From an uncultured Clostridia bacterium (lineage in GTDB: Bacteria; Bacillota; Clostridia; Christensenellales; CAG-138): 10,449 nucleotides of DNA. The DNA is taken from assembly GCA_946183765.1 (NCBI GenBank), contig CAMHDC010000024.1, forward strand, positions 1-10,449, read 5' to 3'. Under the pieces are notes generated by a model that searched no databases, had not been told where the DNA came from, and worked only from the letters and a program-made list of their open reading frames with translations. The number at the start of each line of letters is the position of its first letter. Position 1 is the stretch's first letter. Position numbers and translations under genes: made by a program. Below, one piece after another: positions 1 to 6,930 of this stretch.

Positions 1-16
1 GAGAGGAGGACCTACC

Positions 17-780
17 ATGAAACGCAGCAAACGAGCCGTGGCGCTCCTCTTTTTCTGCTGTTTTTGCTGCCCCCCTGGGCGGCTTTCGCTGAGGGCGAGA
101 ACGAAGATACGGCCCCTTCCCGGGGGGACGCCCTGACGCTGCCGAACAAGGATCAGGAGGCCGAAGGGAAGCCTGCGCAGATGAGCGCCGTCGAGGAAGG
201 CCTTCAGCAGCAGATCCGAGATACCTATAAGGCGGCCAAAAAGCGTGCCCGCCGCAAATCCTTCAAGGGATACTGCGGGGCTTACGTAGCCAATCAGCTG
301 GTGGTCCTGGGTATCAACACTTCCTACCTCAGCGCCAACGGCAACAACACGTTCGAGCTGTATCGGGATATGAAAACCACTTCCGGCGGTTATGACGTTG
401 CAGCTTACAGAGCCAAGGAGTACACTTTGGAGGAAGCGCTGCAGGCCATTCTGCGCAAGGACCCTGTCGCTGCCAACATTTTGGTGGGCTTTCAGAGGGG
501 CACCAGTTCAGCGGGGAAGAAGTACGGCCACGTGCTGTTCATCCACGGTATCCGGAAGGGAAAGGTTTTCTATTCCGACAGCTGTGCCCGGACCGTGGAC
601 GGCGTGACGTATAAGGAAGGGGAGCCCATCGTGTGCTCGCTGGATTCCTTCCTGGATCTGTACGCCAAGTACAAGCTGGACGGCGTGGTCCATTTCAGCC
701 AGCCGAAGAAAGTTTCTCAGAAGCCTAAGATAGAGGAAGCGATTTCCGGCACCATAGAGAAGTTGGACGCGGCCAGCTGA
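17..780 (+). CDS. Secreted CHAP/NlpC-like cysteine hydrolase (predicted), apparent frameshift in signal peptide
   Basis: A strong Shine-Dalgarno (AGAGGAGGA, positions 2-10) lies seven bases before the ATG at 17, which opens a typical signal peptide (MKRSKRAVALLFF). That frame then reads into cysteine- and arginine-rich nonsense. The other frame, open from base 1 to the TGA at 778-780, supplies the rest of the hydrophobic core (LLFLLPPWAAFA, signal peptidase site after AFA) and the whole mature protein, but has no ATG or GTG near the ribosome binding site. One extra base in the T runs at 50-54 or 61-65 would join them into about 254 residues. The mature part has a putative nucleophile Cys (codon 274-276, YCGAYVANQ), a His (codon 529-531, YGHVLFIHG) and a following FYSDS. 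This Cys/GHV order is that of CHAP and NlpC/P60-like peptidoglycan amidases and endopeptidases. Family assignment is by motif only; a C39-like peptidase is possible. The 3' end overlaps the convergent HAD gene. Its promoter lies outside the window. Confidence 0.68.
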
Positions 781-1355
781 TCCTCCGGCACGGTTCCAAA
801 GCCCCAGCTGGCAAAGAGAAAGGGAACATGCGCTGCCCGGGCGGCGGCCAGGTCTTTGGCGGTGTCGCCTACGTAGATCGCCCGTTCTATCCTGTTTCGA
901 CGGAGGAGCAGAGAGATGTTCTCCCCCTTGTCGAGACCGGTCCGACCGGCCGTTTCGTGATCGTCGAACAGGGACGCAAGAGCGTGGGCGTGGAGAAAAG
1001 CAAGGGCGTAGTCCTCCGTACAGTTGCTGACCAGGCCGATGAAATATCGTTCCTTAAGCCGCAGCAGCGTTTCCCGCACTCTGGGATAGAGCCGCGCGCC
1101 CCGTTCGAAAAGATAGGGCGCTTCCGCGTCCAGGCACCGATCCGTAAGGGCGTACCGCTCTTCGGGCGGCAAGTCAGGGAATTGGACGTCGGCGATCTCC
1201 CGGGGCGTGAGGCCCATAAGCCGATCCATCTCCGCTTTGCCGATGTGCCTGCCGAGAGGGGAGAGCACCCGGTTCCAGCACAGAAGCACCTCTCGGGAGG
1301 AATCCCACAGCGTCCCGTCCAGATCGAACAGAACGGCCACCTTTTTTTCTTTCAT
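717..1355 (-). CDS. HAD-superfamily hydrolase, phosphoglycolate phosphatase-like
   Basis: This is a cytosolic phosphatase of the haloacid dehalogenase superfamily, 212 residues, a usual length for Gph-like members with a helical cap. All four motifs are present: motif I DLDGTLWDS at 11-19 (nucleophile D11, acid/base D13), motif II Ser110 in LVSNC, motif III Lys143 in GLDKGEN, and motif IV GDTAKD at 163-168 with Mg ligands D164 and D168. The cap lies roughly between residues 20 and 90. The frame is open further upstream, but ATG 1355 is chosen because the DLDGT strand follows at once, an AGGGAG ribosome binding site sits nine bases upstream (plus-strand 1365-1370), and the promoter at 1384-1412 lies beyond it. 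The substrate cannot be read from sequence: phosphoglycolate, a sugar phosphate, a nucleotide or pyrophosphate are all possible. The last 64 bp overlap the end of the convergent secreted hydrolase gene, and no terminator is visible for either. Confidence 0.93.
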   Translation of the reverse strand: MKEKKVAVLFDLDGTLWDSSREVLLCWNRVLSPLGRHIGKAEMDRLMGLTPREIADVQFPDLPPEERYALTDRCLDAEAPYLFERGARLYPRVRETLLRLKERYFIGLVSNCTEDYALAFLHAHALASLFDDHETAGRTGLDKGENISLLLRRNRIERAIYVGDTAKDLAAARAAHVPFLFASWGFGTVPEDQLAASNFSMVPEIASSILGF

Positions 1356-1383
1356 TTCCTGCAACTCCCTTTCTTTTGCCAGT

Positions 1384-1412
1384 ATTGTACCTGCTGCGGA
1401 TCGGTTTGTCCA
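1384..1412 (-). promoter_or_regulatory. Sigma-A-like promoter for the HAD gene
   Basis: Read on the minus strand there is a -35 TGGACA (plus 1407-1412), a 17-bp spacer and a -10 TACAAT (plus 1384-1389). Each box matches the consensus at five of six positions. Transcription would begin near 1377, leaving a leader of about 20 nt that contains the AGGGAG ribosome binding site. Confidence 0.75.
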
Positions 1413-1414
1413 GA

Positions 1415-1443
1415 TTGCAGCCTGGGAGAACCTGTGATATACT
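1415..1443 (+). promoter_or_regulatory. Sigma-A-like extended -10 promoter for the 1453-5334 operon
   Basis: There is a -35 TTGCAG (1415-1420), a 17-bp spacer and a -10 TATACT (1438-1443) preceded by TGA, which is an extended -10. The expected start site is about 1450, zero to three bases before the ATG at 1453, and no Shine-Dalgarno lies between, so the transcript is predicted to be leaderless. Its -35 box is only 2 bp from the -35 box of the opposing HAD promoter. Confidence 0.75.
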
Positions 1444-1452
1444 GCTGATACT

Positions 1453-1986
1453 ATGGAAAAGATCGTGTATGAACTCATTCGTTCCCGGCGAAGGACCCTG
1501 AGCGTGGAAGTGGACGCTGAGGGCAAGGTGCTGGTTCGATCCCCTTGGCTGATGCCCAAGTGGCGCATCGACGCCTTTGTGGAGGAACGGGCGGGCTGGA
1601 TCGAACGGGCCAGGCAGCGGCAGGCCAGGCGGCAGCAGAACCTGCCGGACATCCGGGAGGAGGACAAGGCCCTCTATGTGAAGAAGGCTAAAGCCGTCCT
1701 GCCGCCGAAGATCGAATGCTATGCAAGGCGCATGGGGGTAGTCCCCACGGGCCTTACCGTGACATCGGCCAGGACCCGCTTCGGCAGCTGTTCCGGGAAG
1801 AACCGGCTGTCCTTCTCCTGGCGGCTCATGGCCTATCCCGAGGCGGCTATCGACTATGTGGTGGTTCACGAGCTGGCGCATATTCGCTACAAGGACCACA
1901 GCCGGGCGTTCTACGGGTTTATCGAATCCGTTTTGCCCGACTATCGGGACAGAATCAAACTTCTTAAGGGCACCCAGGAGGCATAG
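1453..1986 (+). CDS. YgjP-like (DUF45) zinc metallopeptidase
   Basis: A 177-residue protein of the YgjP/DUF45 family, a small gluzincin-like metallopeptidase group related to the WLM and SprT folds; the physiological substrate is unknown. Visible hallmarks are the zinc site HELAH at 139-143 (H139, catalytic E140, H143) with a third likely ligand His149 six residues on (KDHSRAFY), and the family block RTRFGSCSGKNRLSFSWRL at 107-125. The N-terminal strand-rich part (YELIRSRRRTLSVEV, LVRSPW) and a basic helix around 45-62 are also typical. Length is slightly short of the usual ~220-240 residues. The ATG at 1453 has no ribosome binding site and sits at the predicted transcription start. The stop is one base before the next ATG, and the AGGAGG for that gene lies inside this gene's 3' end, so translation of the two is probably coupled. 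First gene of a three-gene operon. Confidence 0.9.
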   Translation: MEKIVYELIRSRRRTLSVEVDAEGKVLVRSPWLMPKWRIDAFVEERAGWIERARQRQARRQQNLPDIREEDKALYVKKAKAVLPPKIECYARRMGVVPTGLTVTSARTRFGSCSGKNRLSFSWRLMAYPEAAIDYVVVHELAHIRYKDHSRAFYGFIESVLPDYRDRIKLLKGTQEA

Positions 1987-1987
1987 G

Positions 1988-2404
1988 ATGAAGAAGGTGT
2001 ATTTTGCCGGTTCCATTCGGGGCGGGCGGCAGGATGCGGCGCTGTACGGAGAGATGATCTCCTTTCTGGAGGAACGGGGCTGCCGGGTGCTGACGGAGCA
2101 CGTGGGCCTTGAATCCCTGCAAGCGGAGGGGGAGAAGACCATGACCGAGGAAGAAATATTCCAAAGAGACATGGCCTGGCTCACGGAAAGCGATATTGTA
2201 GTAGCAGAGTGCACCACCCCGTCCCATGGCGTGGGGTACGAGCTGGGCCGCGCCCGGGAGATGGGAAAGCCCGTCCATATCTTCTATGATCTGAATCGCG
2301 GCCGGCTTTCCGCCATGCTGGCGGGGGACAGCCGTTTTATCCTGCATCCCTATTTGGCAAAAGAGGAGATCTTCGAAACACTGGATCGGATCGCCCGCGG
2401 ATAA
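1988..2404 (+). CDS. DNPH1/Rcl-like 2'-deoxynucleoside 5'-monophosphate N-hydrolase
   Basis: A 138-residue cytosolic enzyme of the nucleoside 2-deoxyribosyltransferase superfamily, closest by eye to DNPH1 (Rcl), which cleaves the N-glycosidic bond of 2'-deoxynucleoside 5'-monophosphates and is regarded as a nucleotide-pool sanitiser. The match covers the phosphate-binding start YFAGSIRGGRQD (5-16), LTEHV (35-39) and VVAECTTPSHGVGYELGRA (71-89). From memory of the human protein, catalytic Tyr24, Asp80 and Glu104 correspond to Tyr5, Asp61 and Glu85 here; the Asp-Glu spacing of 24 residues agrees. The frame is open further upstream, but ATG 1988 is chosen because AGGAGG (1976-1981) lies six bases before it and homology begins at residue 3. 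It follows the DUF45 gene by one base and the next gene starts 17 bases after its stop. A deoxyribosyltransferase activity cannot be excluded without assay. Confidence 0.88.
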   Translation: MKKVYFAGSIRGGRQDAALYGEMISFLEERGCRVLTEHVGLESLQAEGEKTMTEEEIFQRDMAWLTESDIVVAECTTPSHGVGYELGRAREMGKPVHIFYDLNRGRLSAMLAGDSRFILHPYLAKEEIFETLDRIARG

Positions 2405-2421
2405 AGGAGACCGAACGAACG

Positions 2422-5334
2422 TTGAAACGGACGCTGAAAAACGGTATAGCGTGGCTGCTCCTGCTGCTGTTGCTGGCGGGCGGCTGCGCTGCGCCTTCGC
2501 CCCAGGGGACCCATGAACGGATACCTTCGCCTACGTCCGCCCTGACGGAGCAGCTGCCCGATCCTCAGGCGAAGGGCGGCAGCGCCGAGGGGATCAGGCT
2601 CCAATTCACCGAGGTCCGTTCCTCCGGGGATTGGGAGGGCGCCTACGACGGCTGCCCGTCCGAGGACTGGTTCGAGCTCTATAACGCCGGGACCAAAGCT
2701 ATAAATCTGGGGAATTTGTATATCACCAACGATCCCGAGAAACCCAACCAGCACCGGCTGCCCAAGGCCAACGTGGAACCGGGGCAATACCTCGCTGTCT
2801 GCTGCTGCGAAAGGGAGGGCCACCCTTCCGTGCCCATGGGCATCGCCCGCAGCGGCGAGACCCTGTACATTTTTACTGGCGGCCTGAAGGAGGTTTGTCG
2901 GATCACCGTGCCGCCCCTGGAGCCGGAAATCAGCTGGGGGTATCTGGATGGGATTTGGGGTTATTGCACGGAGCCTACTCCAGGCCGGGCCAACGCAAAG
3001 ATATTCGACACCCTGGAACCGATGCAGACGGACGCTTTGAGCCTGAGCGTTTCTGAACTGTTGATTTCGGGCAAGTATACGGCCGTGACTCCCGACGGGA
3101 GCTACAGCGATTTCGTGGAGCTCCACAACGATACCGACAACCCCGTTTCGCTGAAAAACTGGTATCTTTCCGACAGCGAGGACAATTTGGACAAGTGGGC
3201 TTTTCCGGACGTGACGCTGGACGCTGACGGATACCTGCTGGTGCTGCTGGGCGGGGACGGCACGCCCAGGGCGGATGGACTCCTGCAAGCCGATTTCTCA
3301 GTGAACCGCCGGGAGAAAGTGATTCTGTACGATGCCGACGCCCTGACCTATTCTGTATTTCCCCTGCCCGAATCCATCCGTTCCGACGTATCCGTAGGCC
3401 AAGACGGGGCGTACTATCTTTGCCCCACGCCGGGACGGGCCAATGGCCCCGCCTCCTACACCGCTTCTGACGGGGGCTGTTACGAGTATGCGGGCGTGTT
3501 TATCAGCGAGGTCTGCGCCTATGCGGGGGCGGGAAACAACGATTGGATAGAGCTGTACAACGCCACCGGTGAATCTGTGTCCCTCAGCGGCTGGCGGCTG
3601 GGGAAGGACCGGGAAGGGGAGAGGACACTCACCCTTTCCGGCACCATTGCGCCGGGGGGATACGCTGTGTTCGAGACCACCGCTCACGAGGAGCGCCAAA
3701 AGGAGGGCGTCGGCGAATTCGGCTTGTCTACGGCCGGGCAGACCCTGTATCTGGTGGACGACGGGGGACGGCTCCGGGACGAATTCGCTACGGGCGTGCT
3801 GGAGCCTGAGCGCAGTTCCGGCCGCATCGAGGGCAACGGCAGCGTCGCCCGAGTCTTCTTTACGAAGACCACCAAGGGCGCCCGCAACAGCGATCAGTAC
3901 GCTCTGGGCTACGCCAAAGCCCCCGTTTTCTCGGAGACCGGGCTCTATCAGACGGACCCCTTCGAGCTGGTTTTGACCTCCGGAGAGGGCGCGATCATAC
4001 GATACACCACCAACGGCAGCGAGCCCACGGCCGCTTCCACAGTGTATACGGAACCCATCTCCATCAAGAAGAACACCGTCGTTCGGGCCTTCGCCCAGGA
4101 GGATGGACTGCTGGACAGCGAGATCGTGACCTACACCTTCCTGTTCACGGAACCCCACCAGCTGCCGGTGGTCTGCGTCTCTCTGAAGCCCAAGGACCTG
4201 GAGGCTTTGGCCTCCGCCCGGTCCAAGGTGTCCGCCAGCAAGGAGCAGCGCAAAGGGTATTTCAGCTACTATGAGGGCGGGAAGCTCTCCACCCAGTTTC
4301 CGGCGGACTTCAAGACCAAAGGCGCGGGGACGCTGGGGTACGAGCAGCTGTCCCTGACTATCCATCTCAGAGGGAAATACGGCCAGGGCAGCGTCACCTA
4401 TCCGTTCTTCAAGGAGTATGGCTGGCGGGAATATACCTCGCTGTGCATCCGCAATTCCGGGCAGGACAATTCCTCCGCCCGCATCCGGGATTCCTATGCC
4501 GCCCGTCTGTGCTTTGGCTTGAATATCGACGTAGCGGTCACCCGACCGGTAGCCGTGTACATCAACGGCAAATACTACGGCCTCTACGACCTCAACGAGG
4601 ACCAGAACGACGATTATCTTGAAAGCCACTTCGGCGTGGACAAGGGGAAGGTGGAGATCATTCGCTACAATTCCCGGCTGGTCAAGGGGACGAAGACGGA
4701 CTGGACCCGGGTCATCAACTACGCCAAGAGCAAGAACCTGTCGAAGGATGCTGTGTATGAATCCTTCATTCAATGGGTGGACCCGGATTACTTCATCGAC
4801 TATCTGGTGTGCTCCATATACCTCAGCAACGGGGACATGGCCAATCAGAAGTATTGGCATACCACGGACAACGCTATACGCTGGCGGGCTATCTTCTATG
4901 ACTTCGACTACGCCATGGGCTACAACGACGGCTCCGTGAAGCGCAGCCTGCTGAAAAACTTCTTCAGTATGGACGGGACACCCACCGCTTCCGACACCCT
5001 CTATACCTACATCCCGGCGGCGCTGGTGCAGAACGCAGGCTGGCGGGAGAAATTCATAGAACGGTATGTAGAGCTGACGGTGACCACCTTTGCACCGGAA
5101 CGAGCCGCGCGCATCCTCCAAGAGCTGAAGGACGAGATGGCCCCCGAGATGCAGCGGCATATCGCCCGCTGGAAACGGCCCTCCTCTTACGCTAAGTGGG
5201 AAGCGAACGTGGATCATATACAGAAGTGGATGGAACAGCGCCCCGCCTACGCGCTGGAGAACCTGCGCAAGCACTTCAATTTGAAACAGAGCTATATCGA
5301 CGAACTGGTAGCTAAGTACACGCCGGCAGATTGA
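2422..5334 (+). CDS. Surface lipoprotein: three lamin-tail domains, chitobiase-C-like domain and CotH kinase domain
   Basis: A 970-residue exported protein. Residues 1-22 form a lipoprotein signal (MKRTLKN, a leucine run, then LAGGC), with Cys22 as the likely lipidation site; the -3 residue is Ala rather than the usual Leu. Three lamin-tail (LTD) repeats follow at about 58-190, 206-341 and 357-490, each with a D-W/F-x-E-L-x-N signature (DWFELYN 82-88, DFVELHN 230-236, DWIELYN 374-380). The first two end in PTPGRAN; the third ends in a weaker version (TTKGARNS). A chitobiase/hexosaminidase C-terminal-like domain spans ~501-576 (IRYTTNGSEPT). The rest, ~580-900, is a CotH kinase domain with INGKYYGLYDLNED (714-727) and the metal-binding FYDFDYAMG (825-833, D827 and D829). 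CotH proteins are atypical kinases; B. subtilis CotH phosphorylates spore-coat proteins. The start is TTG, with GGAGA 11 bases upstream and no ATG in range. Last gene of the operon, before a strong terminator. Substrate and spore association are unknown. Confidence 0.92.
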   Translation: MKRTLKNGIAWLLLLLLLAGGCAAPSPQGTHERIPSPTSALTEQLPDPQAKGGSAEGIRLQFTEVRSSGDWEGAYDGCPSEDWFELYNAGTKAINLGNLYITNDPEKPNQHRLPKANVEPGQYLAVCCCEREGHPSVPMGIARSGETLYIFTGGLKEVCRITVPPLEPEISWGYLDGIWGYCTEPTPGRANAKIFDTLEPMQTDALSLSVSELLISGKYTAVTPDGSYSDFVELHNDTDNPVSLKNWYLSDSEDNLDKWAFPDVTLDADGYLLVLLGGDGTPRADGLLQADFSVNRREKVILYDADALTYSVFPLPESIRSDVSVGQDGAYYLCPTPGRANGPASYTASDGGCYEYAGVFISEVCAYAGAGNNDWIELYNATGESVSLSGWRLGKDREGERTLTLSGTIAPGGYAVFETTAHEERQKEGVGEFGLSTAGQTLYLVDDGGRLRDEFATGVLEPERSSGRIEGNGSVARVFFTKTTKGARNSDQYALGYAKAPVFSETGLYQTDPFELVLTSGEGAIIRYTTNGSEPTAASTVYTEPISIKKNTVVRAFAQEDGLLDSEIVTYTFLFTEPHQLPVVCVSLKPKDLEALASARSKVSASKEQRKGYFSYYEGGKLSTQFPADFKTKGAGTLGYEQLSLTIHLRGKYGQGSVTYPFFKEYGWREYTSLCIRNSGQDNSSARIRDSYAARLCFGLNIDVAVTRPVAVYINGKYYGLYDLNEDQNDDYLESHFGVDKGKVEIIRYNSRLVKGTKTDWTRVINYAKSKNLSKDAVYESFIQWVDPDYFIDYLVCSIYLSNGDMANQKYWHTTDNAIRWRAIFYDFDYAMGYNDGSVKRSLLKNFFSMDGTPTASDTLYTYIPAALVQNAGWREKFIERYVELTVTTFAPERAARILQELKDEMAPEMQRHIARWKRPSSYAKWEANVDHIQKWMEQRPAYALENLRKHFNLKQSYIDELVAKYTPAD

Positions 5335-5346
5335 TAAAACCCATAC

Positions 5347-5387
5347 AAAAAACGGACGCGGTGTGCCCGCGTCCGTCCATCTTTTTT
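5347..5387. terminator. Bidirectional Rho-independent terminator
   Basis: A perfect 10-bp stem (ACGGACGCGG 5352-5361 with CCGCGTCCGT 5367-5376) closes a 5-nt loop. It is followed by CCATC and six T on the plus strand (5382-5387) and preceded by six A (5347-5352), which give a U-tract on the minus strand. It lies between the convergent stops at 5334 and 5398 and can end both the CotH operon and the permease transcript. Confidence 0.93.
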
Positions 5388-5397
5388 GGGGAAACAA

Positions 5398-6759
5398 TCA
5401 GGCCCAGATGAACCAGATCAGCAAATAGCCCGTGATCACCGCGGCCAGGGTGAAGGGCACGCCGTACTTCATGAAGGTTCCGGCCTTCACTTCGTACCCC
5501 TCCCGGCGAAGGATGCCGATGCCGGCAATATTGGCGGAGGCGCCGATGGGGGTCAGGTTCCCGCCCAGGGTGGCGCCGCACAGGAGGCCGTAGTAGAACA
5601 GCTTGGGGCTGATGGCCACGCCGCCGGCAGAGGAAAGGTCGGCGGCCAGCACCGCCACCACAGGCAGCATGGTGGTGGTGTAGGGGATGTTGTCGATGAA
5701 GGCGGACAGGAGCACGGACACCCACACGATCACGCTGTAGACCAGGAACAGATCGCCCCGGGTGCCGCCGCCGTTGAGCTTGGCGATGGTCTGTCCCAGC
5801 AGGTCGATGACGCCGGCCCGGGAGATACCGCCGATGATGACGAACAGGCCCATGAGCAGGATGATGGTATAGTAGTCGATCTCCTTCAGGGCGCTCTTTA
5901 CGGTGGAAGCGTTCTTGTTCTTCACAAAATCACGGATAAGGCCGATCACGAAGAAGCCCACGCAGATGAGACCGTTGGTGATGTCCGGCTTATAGAACTG
6001 GCCGGGCTGTGCGCCGTTCTTATAGGGGATGAAGGACACGCCGATGAGGCAGACGAGGGTGCTGAGGAGCAGCCAGGTGGGGAACAGGTCCTCCACACGG
6101 GTACGCTCATGCATGTTCACCGGGTCGTTCTCGTGCCGGAACATGAAGAGCAGCACCAGAGCGCTCATGATAGCTCCCAGCTCCACCACGAAGAACATGC
6201 CCATGCGGCCTTCGTCCACGAAGAAGTCCAAAAAGTCCAGGTTGGCGGCTTTGGCGAGCAGGATGCTGGTGGTGTCGCCCACCAGCGTGGCCGCGCCCTG
6301 CAGGTTGCTGGAAACGGCGATGCAGATGATGGGGGCCACCGGGGAGATGTGGAGCTTCCGGCACATGGCCAGGGCCACCGGCGCGATCATGAGCACGGTG
6401 GCGACGTTGTCCACGAAGGCGGAGATGAACCCGGCGAACAGGGACAGGGACAAGACCGCCCACTTGACGCTGGGGGTCTTATCCACCAGCACGTCCGCCA
6501 TGAGCTGAGGCATCTTGGACTCGATGAACAGATACACCGTGCCCATGGTGCCTACGATCATCATGATCACGTTCCAGTCGATCTCCTTCAGAGCTTCCAG
6601 GGGCGAATAGGCGTAGCCGGGGAACAGTCCCGTGGAGCCCACGATCACGAAGATCAGGGCGGAGATGACGGCGGCGTGGGGCCGGATCTTTTGAAAAGCC
6701 ATCATCACCACGTAGGTCACGGCGAAGAGGATGAGGGCAAACAGGGTGATGGTCTCCAT
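5398..6759 (-). CDS. ArsB/NhaD-type permease (ion transporter superfamily)
   Basis: A 453-residue inner-membrane transporter with about 11-12 hydrophobic helices. The two-fold repeated architecture of the ion transporter superfamily is visible. Each half has EIDW/EIDY (59-62, 293-296), then AFVDNVATVLMIAP (114-127) matched by AFIDNIPYTTTMLP (353-366), then a helix break with SSNLQGAATLVGDTTS (150-165) matched by GATLGGNLTPIGASAN (395-410). These are the traits of the ArsB/NhaD/P-protein group, which moves arsenite, Na+/H+ or organic anions. The substrate is not decidable: no arsenic-resistance partner is nearby, so an arsB name is not justified. The start is well set by AAAGGAGG (plus 6767-6774), seven bases upstream of the ATG. 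The gene stands alone, with its own 3' terminator and a long upstream region carrying a palindrome and hairpin. Charged residues are sparse except in the cytoplasmic loops around 208-225 and 275-295. Confidence 0.88.
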   Translation of the reverse strand: METITLFALILFAVTYVVMMAFQKIRPHAAVISALIFVIVGSTGLFPGYAYSPLEALKEIDWNVIMMIVGTMGTVYLFIESKMPQLMADVLVDKTPSVKWAVLSLSLFAGFISAFVDNVATVLMIAPVALAMCRKLHISPVAPIICIAVSSNLQGAATLVGDTTSILLAKAANLDFLDFFVDEGRMGMFFVVELGAIMSALVLLFMFRHENDPVNMHERTRVEDLFPTWLLLSTLVCLIGVSFIPYKNGAQPGQFYKPDITNGLICVGFFVIGLIRDFVKNKNASTVKSALKEIDYYTIILLMGLFVIIGGISRAGVIDLLGQTIAKLNGGGTRGDLFLVYSVIVWVSVLLSAFIDNIPYTTTMLPVVAVLAADLSSAGGVAISPKLFYYGLLCGATLGGNLTPIGASANIAGIGILRREGYEVKAGTFMKYGVPFTLAAVITGYLLIWFIWA

Positions 6760-6811
6760 GAAGAGGCCTCCTTTGCATTTTCTACTGCCTATACCTTACC
6801 ATATTTTGTGA

Positions 6812-6845
6812 GCGCTTTCCAGCCCCCGGATGCAGGAAATCGCGC
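6812..6845 (-). other. Hairpin-forming segment in the permease leader
   Basis: On the minus strand GCGC, a GA bulge and TTTCC pair with GGAAA and GCGC, enclosing a further GC/GC pair and a G-rich loop (CCGGGGG). The hairpin lies 53 bp upstream of the permease ATG and is preceded, not followed, by a T7 run, so it is not a terminator on that strand. The loop G-tract could pair with CCCCCG further upstream (plus 6874-6879). It does not match any riboswitch class I can recall. Confidence 0.4.
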
Positions 6846-6879
6846 AAAAAAAGAGATAAAATTGCACGCCTTTCGGGGG

Positions 6880-6910
6880 AATAGTCTATCGTGGATAGAC
6901 TGAGACTATT
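6880..6910. promoter_or_regulatory. Compound palindrome upstream of the permease, possible operator
   Basis: GTCTATC (6884-6890) and GATAGAC (6894-6900) form a perfect 7-bp inverted repeat around GTG. An overlapping outer pair, AATAGTC (6880-6886) and GACTATT (6904-6910), is also perfect. The left GTC can therefore pair with either of two GAC copies separated by TGA. On the minus strand a TATAAA hexamer (plus 6909-6914) overlaps its edge, with a weak TTTTCA at plus 6930-6935 and a 15-bp spacer. A repressor site over a weak permease promoter is the simplest reading, but it is an inference. Confidence 0.45.
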
Positions 6911-6930
6911 TATAGGCGCTGTCTGAGCAT

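Noticed and set aside
17..70. Programmed -1 ribosomal frameshifting to fuse the signal peptide to the mature hydrolase
   Set aside because: The T5 runs are interrupted (CTTTTTC, GTTTTTG) and do not form an X_XXY_YYZ slippery heptamer in the starting frame, and I see no downstream stimulatory stem. A simple indel is more likely.
3298..5397. A 699-codon minus-strand open frame over the CotH gene
   Set aside because: It lacks any recognisable domain and a start signal, runs through the bidirectional terminator, and opposes a gene with well-supported domains.
5398..6759. Naming the permease arsB (arsenite efflux)
   Set aside because: The motifs are shared by all ArsB/NhaD-type carriers and no arsR, arsC or arsA lies nearby.
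5386..6903. A 505-codon plus-strand open frame rich in His and Asp over the permease
   Set aside because: It is the antisense of the permease gene. Its composition is that of a GC-rich reverse complement, it has no ribosome binding site, and the permease frame has clear family motifs.
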